A program made the translations under genes and the position numbers. A stretch of DNA of 64,000 nucleotides, taken from Stomorhina lunata. Taxonomy: Eukaryota > Arthropoda > Insecta > Diptera > Rhiniidae. Shown piece by piece: positions 36,801-48,917 of the stretch. Numbering within the stretch: the stretch's first letter is position 1; each line of letters opens with the position of its first letter. The stretch is from contig OW121740.1 of assembly GCA_933228675.1 (NCBI GenBank), forward strand, positions 9,825,442-9,889,441, written 5' to 3'. Under the pieces are notes generated by a model, which worked only from the letters and a program-made list of their open reading frames with translations, was not told where the DNA came from and did no database searches.

Positions 36801-38400
36801 CTAGTCATAGTCTAGTCATAGTCTAGTCATAGTCTAGTCATAGTCTAGTCATAGTCTAGTCATAGTCTAGTCATAGTCTAGTCATAGTCTAGTCATAGTC
36901 TAGTCATAGTCTAGTCATAGTCTAGTCATAGTCTAGTCATAGTCTAGTCATAGTCTAGTCATAGTCTAGTCATAGTCTAGTCATAGTCTAGTCATAGTCT
37001 AGTCATAGTCTAGTCATAGTCTAGTCATAGTCTAGTCATAGTCTAGTCATAGTCTAGTCATAGTCTAGTCATAGTCTAGTCATAGTCTAGTCATAGTCTA
37101 GTCATAGTCTAGTCATAGTCTAGTCATAGTCTAGTCATAGTCTAGTCATAGTCTAGTCATAGTCTAGTCATAGTCTAGTCATAGTCTAGTCATAGTCTAG
37201 TCATAGTCTAGTCATAGTCTAGTCATAGTCTAGTCATAGTCTAGTCATAGTCTAGTCATAGTCTAGTCATAGTCTAGTCATAGTCTAGTCATAGTCTAGT
37301 CATAGTCTAGTCATAGTCTAGTCATAGTCTAGTCATAGTCTAGTCATAGTCTAGTCATAGTCTAGTCATAGTCTAGTCATAGTCTAGTCATAGTCTAGTC
37401 ATAGTCTAGTCATAGTCTAGTCATAGTCTAGTCATAGTCTAGTCATAGTCTAGTCATAGTCTAGTCATAGTCTAGTCATAGTCTAGTCATAGTCTAGTCA
37501 TAGTCTAGTCATAGTCTAGTCATAGTCTAGTCATAGTCTAGTCATAGTCTAGTCATAGTCTAGTCATAGTCTAGTCATAGTCTAGTCATAGTCTAGTCAT
37601 AGTCTAGTCATAGTCTAGTCATAGTCTAGTCATAGTCTAGTCATAGTCTAGTCATAGTCTAGTCATAGTCTAGTCATAGTCTAGTCATAGTCTAGTCATA
37701 GTCTAGTCATAGTCTAGTCATAGTCTAGTCATAGTCTAGTCATAGTCTAGTCATAGTCTAGTCATAGTCTAGTCATAGTCTAGTCATAGTCTAGTCATAG
37801 TCTAGTCATAGTCTAGTCATAGTCTAGTCATAGTCTAGTCATAGTCTAGTCATAGTCTAGTCATAGTCTAGTCATAGTCTAGTCATAGTCTAGTCATAGT
37901 CTAGTCATAGTCTAGTCATAGTCTAGTCATAGTCTAGTCATAGTCTAGTCATAGTCTAGTCATAGTCTAGTCATAGTCTAGTCATAGTCTAGTCATAGTC
38001 TAGTCATAGTCTAGTCATAGTCTAGTCATAGTCTAGTCATAGTCTAGTCATAGTCTAGTCATAGTCTAGTCATAGTCTAGTCATAGTCTAGTCATAGTCT
38101 AGTCATAGTCTAGTCATAGTCTAGTCATAGTCTAGTCATAGTCTAGTCATAGTCTAGTCATAGTCTAGTCATAGTCTAGTCATAGTCTAGTCATAGTCTA
38201 GTCATAGTCTAGTCATAGTCTAGTCATAGTCTAGTCATAGTCTAGTCATAGTCTAGTCATAGTCTAGTCATAGTCTAGTCATAGTCTAGTCATAGTCTAG
38301 TCATAGTCTAGTCATAGTCTAGTCATAGTCTAGTCATAGTCTAGTCATAGTCTAGTCATAGTCTAGTCATAGTCTAGTCATAGTCTAGTCATAGTCTAGT
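30889..38400 (-). repeat. 11-bp satellite array B', (CTAGACTATGA)n, - orientation
   Basis: About 683 copies of CATAGTCTAGT on the + strand, the exact reverse complement of the unit at 19981-22964. Phase is unbroken at every 660-base step checked from 30901 to 38161, so there are no indels, and I saw no substitutions. The left edge is slightly ragged (GGTCTAGTAGTCATAG) and the right edge is sharp at 38400. Confidence 0.98.
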
Positions 38401-40419
38401 GATATTAAATTTATGTATGTTTAAATTTTATCTTGAGCTTTAAGTTCCTGTTAAATTTTTGTATATTTTTGATATTTTTTTTTTTGCTTTCGCACCCATT
38501 TGCTTTTACGTATCTGATAGATACGCATGTAAGTATCACCTTTGATTTGATTTCATCTTTTTGTACGATTTTTCTTTTGTTTTTGCTCTTGTTGTACAAA
38601 AGCAAATTTGTTTTCTATCATGTGGAAAAAGTGAAAAACTTCAAATCAATTTGTGTTCAAATAATCTAATAACAAATTTCGTCACTTCCTGATTGCATTT
38701 TTTGATTTTTTGTTGCTGCTGATGCATGTTTGATATTTTTTTTGTTCTGTTCCGCCAGCATTACAACAGTATTTACACGATATACATGAGTGATTGATGC
38801 TCTTAAAAAAAAAAACCAATCCCTGCAAAACTCTTAAAAACTATTTTAAAATGTAATTCAATTATCAGCTCTTAAAAAGTAGAATGTCAAAACAATCACT
38901 GATACTGGAAAAGAGATGCTGCATACTTTTAGGGTTTGAAGGGTAAGGATAGGGTTCAGGTCACGTTTGTGAAGGAAATGAAAGATATTTTTGAGTTCCT
39001 AAAAAAAAATAACTAAAAATTTATTAATATCATGATTTTCGTAGTGATGTATTAATTTGCTTTTGAGTATTGTTGCATTATTGTTCTCTTAAATCACAAA
39101 TGACGAGTGAGTGCATTTCAATGCTCTTCTTCTGCTGCTGACATCTTCTAAGAAAAACCAAAAATTTCTACTCACATATGGGAAAAACAACGTTTTGTTA
39201 TAAACACTTTCAAATGTAATGTCATGCAGCTTTAGGAGTGGAGGTAGGAGCCTCTGCTTCTGGGAAATTCCCTTATTTTACAGATGCTTCTTTATTTTTT
39301 TGAGGGGCTTGTGGCCTTTAGTTGTTTGCGCTTTAACCATGAGCATAGACGTTATTTGATTGCTTTAAAACAAAAACAGATACGAAAGAAAAATGTTATT
39401 GTAATATTTACGAAAAAAAAGTCAAGACGTGAAAAAAGTTAAAAAATCAATTGAGTTTATTATAGAAAACACCAAAAGGAAAGAAAAAGCAAAGTAAAAA
39501 AAAACAACAAATACGTGTTTATTTTTCGGTTGTTAATTCAAGGCGTTTGAAAGTGTGTGTGTGTGTGAATACGGGCGTATTAAACGTTTCGTTAGACGGT
39601 TGCCTTTTAACATTTTTATTTTTGCTACTAAAATCGAGTGTAAGCGCGTGTGTGTGTGTGTTTGTGCTTTTTAACGTATTTGTGTTCATTACTTTTGCCA
39701 TTAACTTGTGCAGAGTTAGAGCAAAAAACATTAACATACTTTTAGGAGGTGGCAAAGATGGTGTGTTTATTAAATGCCGCCGTGTTCCTCAATAAAAGTA
39801 AGTGTCTGGTAGATTATTATGGGTTATTGTCGGTGTGTGTATGATGATAGAGATTTTTGGTTGAATTTGGAAGATATTTTGAAGCCAAGGAGGTTTTCTG
39901 GCAGACAGAAAATTAAGGTAAATAAAAATTTTTATGGGGAATCATTACGTTTGGATATCAGAACTAAGTTTGGAAACAAAAAAAAAAAATTATATCGAAT
40001 TTAAGCTGTGCTTCATTGAAGCAAGAAAGTTTTCTAGCAGACAGAAGACGAAGGTGAAAAAAATAAATAATTTAAGAAGAATCATTATTTTTGTTTGGAG
40101 AAACTAACTTTTGAAACTAAAAATTTGGGAATAAAATTTGGTATGGTTTTAAAAACTAGTTTTGTTTTAAGATTCACTGAAAGTAAATACTATCAAAATT
40201 TAGCTGCAAAACACTTTTTTTGTACTTGCTTTTCCAAGAACTCCCATTTGATAAAAACTTTAATAACACTAGTTCTCAAAATTAATTTTTTTATGTTACC
40301 TTTAATTATCACTAAATTTGTTTACTCATTATGATCTTCTGCTTATAAAAACGGTCGAAATTAAATTTTCTTTAAATTATTTGATTTTTAATTTTTTTTT
40401 CATAAAATTTGTCATTTTT
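38401..40419. other. Non-repetitive AT-rich spacer with TG microsatellites
   Basis: Contains TG runs near 39553-39566 and 39649-39662 and poly-A/T runs. Several short overlapping open frames on both strands (38411-38669, 39519-40334) have skewed composition and no family signature. A 70-base phrase near 39880-39915 (AGGTTTTCTGGCAGACAGAA) recurs imperfectly near 40027-40050, a small local duplication. I see no gene. Confidence 0.55.
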
Positions 40420-40600
40420 GAAAAGTATGATCCATTGATTTTATCATATCTTTAAAACTGGTTGTTCGATTTTGTTGATATCACAGAATACAATAGCAAA
40501 TAAGATTATCTTTAAATCGTATTTTAACAAATTTTTCATATGTTAAACGAATTTGGAGTTATTTAGACTTTAAAATGAAAAAAAAAATATATATTTTTTT
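40420..40600 (+). repeat. Isolated ~340-bp-family monomer
   Basis: Shares ATCCATTGATTTTATCAT, TTCGATTTTGTTGA, ATTATCTTTAAATC and GGAGTTATTTAGACTTTAAA with the monomers at 43825-45960. It is separated from them by the 31-bp array and spacer. Confidence 0.75.
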
Positions 40601-40832
40601 TATTTTTTAAAAATTTATAAAAAATCAGAGATGGCAAAAAGAGGAACTTAATGCAACGACTAACTCAAAATATCCGAAAATTTACATTGGCACTTTTAGC
40701 ATCAAGCCACAGATATTTTATGTTATTAAGATAATCCTAAAAGTATGCTAAACAAATGTTTCTTAAATAGGGTATATTTCAATAGTTTTCGAATTCAGCG
40801 ATTTTGCCTCTATTTTAGCCTCTAATTTTTAA
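40601..40832. other. Remnant related to the 46-47 kb repeat
   Basis: GATAATCCTAAAAGTATGCT and the following AAACAAATGTTTCTTAAAT (40728-40768) match phrases in the 668-bp duplication (for example near 46660-46700). It directly abuts the 31-bp array. Confidence 0.55.
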
Positions 40833-41995
40833 TAATTTTCAAAAATTTCTTATTTTTATAGGAAATTTTTCAAAAATTTCTTATTTTTAAAGGAAATTTT
40901 TCAAAAGTTTCTTATTTTTTCTTAGAAAATTTTCAAAAATTACTTTTTTTATGGGAAATTCTTGAAAATTTCTTAGTTTTATAGCAAATTTTTTAGCAAT
41001 TTCTAATTTTTATAGGAAATTTAAAAAAAAAATATTTTTCAAAAATTTCCTATTTTTATAGGTAATTCTTCAAAATTTTTTTATTTTAAAAGGAAATTTT
41101 TCAAAAATTTCCTATTTTTATAGGAAATTTTTCAAAAATTTCCTGTTTTTATAGGAAATTTTTCAAAAATTTCCTATTTTTATAGGAAATTTTTCAAAAA
41201 GTTCCTATTTTTATAGGAAATTTTTCAAAAATTTCCTATTTTTATAGGAAATTTTTCAAAAATTTCCTATTTTTACAGGAAATTTTTCAAAAATTTCCTA
41301 TTTTTATAGGAAATTTTTCAAAAATTTCCTATTTTTATAGAAAATTTTTCAAAAATTTCCTATTTTTATAGAAAATTTTTCAAAAATTTCCTATTTTTAT
41401 AGGAAATTTTTCAAAAATTTCCTATTTTTATAGGAAATTTTTCAAAAATTTCCTATTTTTATAGGAAATTTTTCAAAAATTTCCTATTTTTATAGGAAAT
41501 TTTTCAAAAATTTCCTATTTTTATAGGAAATTTTTCAAAAATTTCCTATTTTTATAGGAAAATTTTCAAAAATTTCCTATTTTTATAGGAAATTTTTCAA
41601 AAATTTCCTATTTTTATAGGAAATTTTTCAAAAGTTTCCTATTTTTATAGGAAATTTTTCAAAAATTTCCTATTTTATAGGAAATTTTTCAAAAATTTCC
41701 TATTTTATAGGAAATTTTTCAAAAATTTCCTATTTTATAGGAAATTTTTCAAAAATTTCCTATTTTTATAGGAAATTTTTCAAAAATTTCCTATTTTTAT
41801 AGGAAATTTTTCAAAAATTTCCTATTTTTATAGGAAATTTTTCAAAAATTTCCTATTTTTATAGGAAATTTTTCAAAAATTTCCTATTTTTACAGGAAAT
41901 TTTTCAAAAATTTCCTATTTTTATAGGAAATTTTTCAAAAATGTTTTATTTTTATAGGAAATTTTTCAAAAATTTCTTATTTTTATAGGAAATTT
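40833..41995 (+). repeat. 31-bp AT-rich dyad repeat, array 2 (homogeneous)
   Basis: About 37 copies. The core (about 41090-41930) is nearly uniform, with CCTATTTTTATAGG in place of the CTTATTTTTATAGG usual in array 1, which makes this half symmetric too (arms CCTAT and ATAGG). Both edges carry the CTTAT form and irregular lengths. Three adjacent units (about 41672-41740) lack the same two bases. A homogeneous centre with decayed edges is the usual result of unequal exchange. Confidence 0.96.
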
Positions 41996-42240
41996 GAAAA
42001 TTAAGGGCTAAATCGTCGCATTCGATATCTGTCGAACAGTTTTGTTGCATACTTTAAGGATATTTTAAATAATAATACATACAAAGTTTTGCAAAATAAA
42101 TTATTTTGAAAATCCCTAAGGTATGTTACACAATATTTCTTAAAAGTCTGAGTTTTTGATCGATATCAAAGGCCGCAATTTGGCCCCTGAGTTTTCGATC
42201 AATATCGATTGTAATTGCTTTAAGGAATCATCTTTTCAAA
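41996..42240 (-). repeat. Inverted fragment of the GATATCGATCGAAAACTCAG repeat
   Basis: Read on the minus strand, 42090-42190 gives the same order as the 46.4-47.7 kb unit: a GGCCAAATT phrase, GATATCGATC, AAAAACTCAGACTTTTAA, an AATATT...GT block and CATACCTTAGGGATTTTC. The left edge, 41996-42050, carries a + strand version (CGCATTCGATATCTGTCGAA), so the fragment itself is an inverted pair abutting the 31-bp array. Confidence 0.7.
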
Positions 42241-43824
42241 TTTCGAAAATTTTGAACGAATTATTTCCATTTTCTCTGTTATTTAGTGTCATTTTTTGCT
42301 GTTAGTTAACATATTTGCCTACTGTTAAGTTTCATATTCAGTTTCATTATTTTTTTCGAAATACAGTTTTTTTCTTCTATGGTTTCATTTTCTAATTAAT
42401 TTATGAAAAGATTAATTACAGTCTATTCCCCTAAGATAGAGATTAAAAGTTTTGATTTTTAATAAAATGAAACCTAATGCTAATGTGTTTAAGCCTTAAT
42501 AAAAGGCAAAAAACAAAAGGAGTTTGCTGAAATTTTTTTCCGTATAGTTTTTAATAGAACAATAAACAGGGGATGATTTCATAAAATCCTCTTTTCTAGT
42601 AAAAATAGAAAGAAAGAAATTCAAACAATTTTAAATCAAAGTCTTTTTTAACGTGTGTTTATTTATCTTTTTTTATAGTAATTTATTAAGACGATGATGA
42701 TCTTGGTAATTTTACATTTCAATAGACAATTTTCATCTGGCGCCTTAATGTAGGCAATACTGTTTGAGCTTTTAGTTAGAGCCGTTAAATTCAAAGCAAA
42801 TACTTGTACACCTGCCTTAGAGATATAAAATTACCATTATTTTTCATATTTTAAGCAAAGCTACAATGGTTTTAAAAAAGTTTTACAAATCGAGTAAATA
42901 TTTACCAAAATCTTAAGTTAAAGCGGGGAGACACAAAATGACACCTAGTGAAAAAAATTCTTTAAATCATTATCAGTTTTTGTTTGTTGTTGTTTTTTTT
43001 TTGTCAGTAGCTTTAGTCTTTCAGTCCTTGTCTTCCTTTAATGTTGGTATTGCTGTTGTTGTATTTTTAATAGCTTTAATGTTTATTACTTTTATGTTTA
43101 ATGTGATGCTAATGTTGCTCTAGTCGAAGTCGTAGTCGTTTTGTTTTTCCTGCTGCCTTAAATTTTTCAAGTACATCCTCTCATTTGGCTTTTGCCAAAT
43201 GCTTTTCTATTATTTTGTCTCTGACTTTGTTGTCTCAACCAAAGTGATGACGAACACTTTAGTCTTCCTTTCCCTGGTACTTATTCTTTGAATTTCATTT
43301 CCATATTTTTTTGTTGTTGTCGTCAATTTTTTTCCTAATTTTAAATTTTTTGTGCATTATTTTTTTTTTGTAGCTCAAGAGGTTTGTTACCGAAAAAAAT
43401 AGTAAATACTGGAAGAAAAAAAGAAAACTAAAAATGTTTGTATACGAATTTTTAATGATTTACACTGTGGTTCATGTGGTTTAACTTTTGGTCTATTGGA
43501 CTTTAATGTTTTGAAATGATTTAAATGTTAATTTAAAATTGTATTTGTTTCAAATTAGAATATGTCAGGGGATTTGAAATTTTAAATGGAAGTGATAAAC
43601 GAAAACATTAAGAAAAGTTGGAATAATACTACTTTACTTGAAAAATACTTGCTTTACATTTGATCTAGTTCGCAAAATTTTGTTGGTCACATTTGATCAC
43701 CACTGTATTTTTTTGTATTTTGTGGTTTTTTGATTATAATTTTCTTAAAATTTAATTTTCTTAAAATTTAATTTTCTTAAAATTTTTTGGTTTAAAATTG
43801 TTTTGTAAAATTTTCTGTTTTTGA
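42241..43824. other. Non-repetitive AT-rich spacer
   Basis: T-rich and A-rich sequence with GTT-rich stretches (about 42980-43140, 43310). The open frame at 42938-43123 is a hydrophobic Phe/Val/Leu-rich read of a T-rich tract and is probably chance. I see no gene. Confidence 0.55.
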
Positions 43825-45960
43825 AAAAAGGCTGATCTATTGATTTTATCATAACTTAGGAACGGGTTATTCGATTTTGTTAAAGGTTACAAAATATAAT
43901 AGCCAATATAATTATCTTTAAATCACTCTATAACAATTTTTTTAATATGTTTAACAGATTCAGAGTTATATGGATTTCAAAATAAAAAAAATAATTTTTT
44001 ATAAAAAATTTACATTTTTTAAAAATTGAGTAAAAAATTTAAGATTGTAAAAACCTGAAGTTTTTATTATTAGGATCTTTTGATTATAAAAAGAACAAAA
44101 TTTAATTTTAAAAAATAGGTTGATTAAAAAAACAACAAATTTTTGATTTGCCCTGTTTGAAAAAGGCTGGTCCATTGATTTTATTATAACTTTGGAAAAC
44201 GTTGTTCGATTTTACTGAAGGTAACATAATACTATAGCTAATCATATTATCTTTAAATTACTTGAAAACATTTTTTTAATATTTATAACGGCTTCGGAGT
44301 TATATGGACTTCAAAATAAAAAAAAAATCACTTTTTTTATAAAATTTTTTTTTAATAATTTTTTTAAATTTGTATAAAATTGGATATTACAAAAAAACTA
44401 AATATTTTTTAAGTAGTTTGGTCTTTTGATTATTAAAAATAATGAAATTTTTCTAAAATTGTTTGATTTTAAAATTTGTTTGTTTTATAAAATTTGCCAT
44501 TTTGGAAAATGGCTGATCCATTGATTTTAACACATCTTTGGAATATGGTTTTTGATTTTGCTGAAAATTACATAGTATAAAAGCCAATAAAATTATCTTT
44601 AAATCACTTATAAACAATTTTTTATATCTTAAACGGGTTTTGAGTTATTTAAACTTTGAAACAAAGAAATAACTTTTTTTTTAATTTGTTTTTTAAATTT
44701 TCATTTTTTTGTTAATTTTTCAAGAAATTTATAAAAAATTGAATGTGACAAAAATCTAACATTTTTATTACTTGGTCTTAAGACTGACAATATTCTCAAC
44801 AAAATTAGCTTGATTTTCTAGTCCAAATACCCAATTTTTATATTTAAGCCATTTCCGTCATTAGATCTAATATAGAAGCTAAAGTCAAATGTGGACTGAT
44901 TTCTCGAATTTTAAAACTTTCTCTTATATTTTTTATAGATTCGGTGTTATTTAGGCTTAAAAAAAAATTATAAAAAATTTCCATCGATTTAAAAAAAAAA
45001 ATTATTTTTTTTTATTTTGAAAATTTTTTAGAAAATTGAAGATGACAAAAATTTAAAATTTTTCTTACATGATCTTTAAATTTAGAATCTTTTAAACCAA
45101 ATAAACTTAATTTGCTAAAAATCAATGAATAAATGGCAATTTTATTAACATTGAGTTCAATCAAGTCAAAATACCCAATTTTGTATATAAGCCACTTCCG
45201 TGATTGGATCTTATATGAAAGCTAAGGTCAAATGTGGACTGATTTCTCAAGTTTCTAAACTATTTTCTTATTTGTTTTACAGATTCGGAGTTATTTGGAC
45301 TTTAAGGCAAAAAATAAATTTTTTTCATAAAAAATTTCCATCGATTTCAAAAAAAAAAAAGAAAAAAAAATAATTTTTTTTTATTTTAAATTTTTTTTTT
45401 GAAAATTGAAGATGACAAAAATTTAAAATTTTTCTTACACAATCTTAAAATTTAAAATTATTTAAACCAAATAAGCTTAATTTGCTAAAAATCCATGAAT
45501 AAATGGCAATTTTATTAACATTGAGGTAAACCAAGTCAAAATAACTAATTTTGTATATAAGCCATTTTTTTCAATGGAATTATATGGAAGCTGGAGTCAA
45601 ATATGGACTTATTTCTCGAATTTTAAAACTATTTTCTTATATGTTTTAAAGAATAGAAGTTATTAAGACTTAAAAAAAAAATTTATAAAAAATTTCCATC
45701 GATTTAAAAAAAAAATTATATTTTTTTTATTTTGAAAAATTTTTTAAAAATCGAAGGTGACAAAAAATTTGTAATTTTTATATGTACTCTTAAAATTTAA
45801 AATCTTTTAAGCCAAATATTCTTTATTTCCTAAAAATCCATGAATAAATGACAATTTTATTAGCATTGAAGTAAACCAAGTAAAAATACACAATTTCATA
45901 TTTAAGCCATTTCTGTTGTTGGTGGGAGCTAGGGTCAAATGTTAACCGATTTTCTTGAAA
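43825..45960 (+). repeat. ~340-350-bp monomer array (two subfamilies)
   Basis: Subfamily 1 monomers start near 43825, 44160 and 44503 with AAAAGGCTGATCCATTGATT and share ATTATCTTTAAATCAC. Subfamily 2 monomers start near 44815, 45166, 45530 and 45877 with AAGTCAAAATACCCAATTTT and share AATGTGGACTGATTTCTCGA. Both contain GATTCGGAGTTATTTGGACT followed by A-rich then T-rich tracts, so they are one superfamily. The last unit is truncated near 45960. Confidence 0.85.
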
Positions 45961-46422
45961 TTTAGCAACTTGATAACAATTTATACAAAAAATTATGTCT
46001 GCATGAAATAAACCTGAAATTGTCATTATCTTCGGACTTAGCAGCGTTTTTGTGAATTTCAATGTATTTATATGGCTTTTGCCACAATGTCTTGTATAGG
46101 AGCTGTGGTTATGTGTACATATTTTCTTAAATGCCAGAAATATATAAAATTGTCATTATCTTCAGATCTGGAAGCGTTTTTATCAATTTCGATGCGTTTT
46201 TTAAGTGTTCTTGTATGGGAGTTATGGTCGAATATATACCAATTTCAAGAAAATTTGTCACAGTTATTTATGGTTATACAAGCAATATTTCTAATAATTC
46301 TTAGAAATGAAATTTATGAGAGGTACCTAAAATAATGCCAATTTCATAAGCACAGGTCTCATTATTTAAAGATGTAGTTAAAAGAATAAGATGTAGTTAA
46401 AAGAATAAAAAAATTAACCTAG
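45961..46422. repeat. Short diverged duplication and spacer
   Basis: GAAATTGTCATTATCTTCGG with the following AGCGTTTTTGTGAATTTC (about 46015-46060) recurs as AAATTGTCATTATCTTCAGA and CGTTTTTATCAATTTC (about 46147-46190), a roughly 132-bp duplication. GATGTAGTTAAAAGAATAA is repeated at 46371 and 46390. Open frames crossing it are not protein-like. Confidence 0.6.
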
Positions 46423-47670
46423 TGTCAAATCCTCGCATTCGATATCGATCAAAACCCCAGACTTTTAATCAAATATTCTGTAACATACCTTGGGGATTTT
46501 TAAACTAATTTATTTTTTTAAAATAATTTATTTTTTATATCTAAACATATCCATTTGTTTGGCAACATATTTAGTTTAAATAAAATTATTTTACTTTCAG
46601 GGAACATTTGACAAATAAGTTACAGTGTAGTGAACCTTCTATGTTATATATTGTTTATATTATCCTAAAAGTATGCTATACGAATGTTTCTAAAATATCT
46701 TACATATCCATCGATATCGAATGTGTCGACCTGGGGCAGAATTACCGCATTCGTAATCGATCGACAACTCAGGGTCCAAATTACCGCATTCAATATCGAT
46801 CGAAAACTCAGACTTTTAAGCGAATATTGTGAAGTATACTTTAGGGATGTTGAAAGTTACTTCGATGAAAAAAGTTTATTGAAATTTGGTATCCATTTTG
46901 ATTCGTTTTTTAAAATATATATTGTTCAATTAAAACTCTTTAACTACTGTTTATCTTTTGGCAAATAACTTCAAAAAAATATAGTAAAATCGTTTCAAAT
47001 AATTTTGATTATACCTAAAGTATGCTATATAAATGTTTTGAAAATATCTAAGATTTCGATTGATATCGAATGCCGTAATTTGGCCCCTGGTGTCAAATTC
47101 TCGCATTCGATATCGATCGAAACCCCAGACTTTTAATCAAATATTCTGTAACATACCTTAGGGATTTTCAAAATAATTTATTCGTTTGTTTGCCAACATA
47201 TTTAGTTTAAATAAAATTATTTTACTTTCAGGGAACATTTGACAAATAAGTTACAGTGTAGTGAACCTTCTATGTTATATATTATTTAGATTATCCTAAA
47301 AGTATGCTATACAAATGTGTCGACCTAAGGCCAAATTACTGCATTCGATATCGATCGAAAACTCAGGGGCCAAATTACCGCATTCGATATCGATCGAAAA
47401 CTCAGACTTTTAAGCGAATATTGTGAAGTATACTTTAGGGATGTTGAAAGTTACTTCGATGCAAAAAGTTTATTTTGATTCGTTTTTAAAAATATATATT
47501 GTTTATTAAAACTCTTTTAATTTGTTCTTCTTTTGGCAAATAACTTCAAAAAAATATAGTAAACTGTGCACATTTTAAATAATTTTGATTATCCCTAAAG
47601 TATGCTATATAAATGTTTTGAAAATACCTAAGATTTCGATCGATATCGAATGCCGTAATTTGGCTCCTGG
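46423..47670 (+). repeat. 668-bp tandem duplication containing ATCGATCGAAAACTCAG motifs
   Basis: TGTCAAAT(C/T)CTCGCATTCG begins the two copies at 46423 and 47091, and they stay similar to about 47670, each with small deletions. Each copy contains two to three versions of GCATTCGATATCGATCGAAA, a phrase with nested palindromes (TCGATATCGA, CGATCG), in both orientations. Open frames on either strand here repeat an ITAFDIDR peptide because the motif itself is repeated. They are not genes. Confidence 0.85.
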
Positions 47671-48917
47671 CATCTGACTCAGACCAATCAGTTGCATCTT
47701 TAAGACATTCAGTCCAAATTGTATTAAAAATATCATAAAACAACAAAATATTTAAAATATTTTAGCACTTCTTTTAAACTTTTGGTCCAAAATTTAACTA
47801 TTGTATGTTACTAGTCGGTATATATTGTAAATACTGATCACTGTCTAATTTTCTGTATTTTCCTAATATATATATTTTTATAGTAATTGGGTCATGTTTA
47901 TTGTTGTTTCTATTTAAAAATTTTCATAATTATTATTGTACATTTTTACCCCTGAAAAGGTTTCTGCTCATTAGTTTTTCCATAATTTTTGTCCCTCATT
48001 ATTTGTTTTTTCTTTATTTCATTCTTTTTTATGCATAATTTTTTGCTGTTAAAAATACGAAAAATAAAAAATAAAAAATAAATTTAATATCTTTAAATAA
48101 ATATTTTCCTAAAGTTTTGAAATTTCTGTGTTTTTCTTAAATATACATGTCAATTATTGTTGTTATTGCCGTAACACTTATTGTTGTAGACTCTCAAGTC
48201 AAGTAAAAAAATTTTTGTTGTTGTTGTAAGTATGTTCTACAAATGCGTGAAACTAAATTTGTCTAAGAGCACAAGACATAGTGAGAGATAACAAGAAACT
48301 TAAGAAGAGAAAGAGGTAAAGTCTAAGTTTTGTTGTCATTAAGCTGCCAACTTGTTCACAAAATGTTCACAAGTTAATTATTAACATGATTGCGATAAGA
48401 GTTATCGCTGTTGTTTGTTAAATAGTTTTATTAGGAATTCACACTTGAAAACAGAGTCAAAGAAAACACACACTGACACACACACACACACACACTCATA
48501 CAGACATTTCTACATTTGTTTAATTACTTACACTTACTTATGTTAACAAGCTGCCAAGTAAACAAACAATTAAGGGAACAAATCAACAAAAACAATAAAA
48601 ACAACAACGACGACAACAAAACAAAAAGAAAAAAAAATTCAAACAAACAACAACAAAAAGGTCAAAAACATTAAAAGAATTCAATCACAAACGAAATGAG
48701 AGCAACGAGAAAAAAAGAGCATAAACAAACACAAAAACAACAACTAACGGTCCTTTTGAGTGTGTGTTTACAATTTCCGTTATTTTTTTAGTCTCTTTAG
48801 AATTTACTCATTTCCCAAATGGTCGAATCTTAAAAGAAATCATTTCACAGATTAAGACATAGACTATAACATAGACTAAGCCACAGATAAAGCAAAAATT
48901 TTATATAGCAAAATTTT
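47671..48917. other. Spacer with AAC-rich and CA simple sequence
   Basis: Contains (CA)n near 48477-48495 and long AAC/ACA-rich stretches (about 48590-48750). I see no gene. Confidence 0.55.

Noticed and set aside
38411..40334. Several 60-82-codon open frames in the spacer
   Set aside because: They overlap on opposite strands, follow TG and T-rich tracts, and show no domain or splice context.
46608..47746. Open frames on both strands with ITAFDIDR-like peptides as a small gene family
   Set aside because: The peptide is repeated because the DNA motif GCATTCGATATCGATCGAAA is repeated and partly palindromic. The frames are not otherwise conserved between the two copies.
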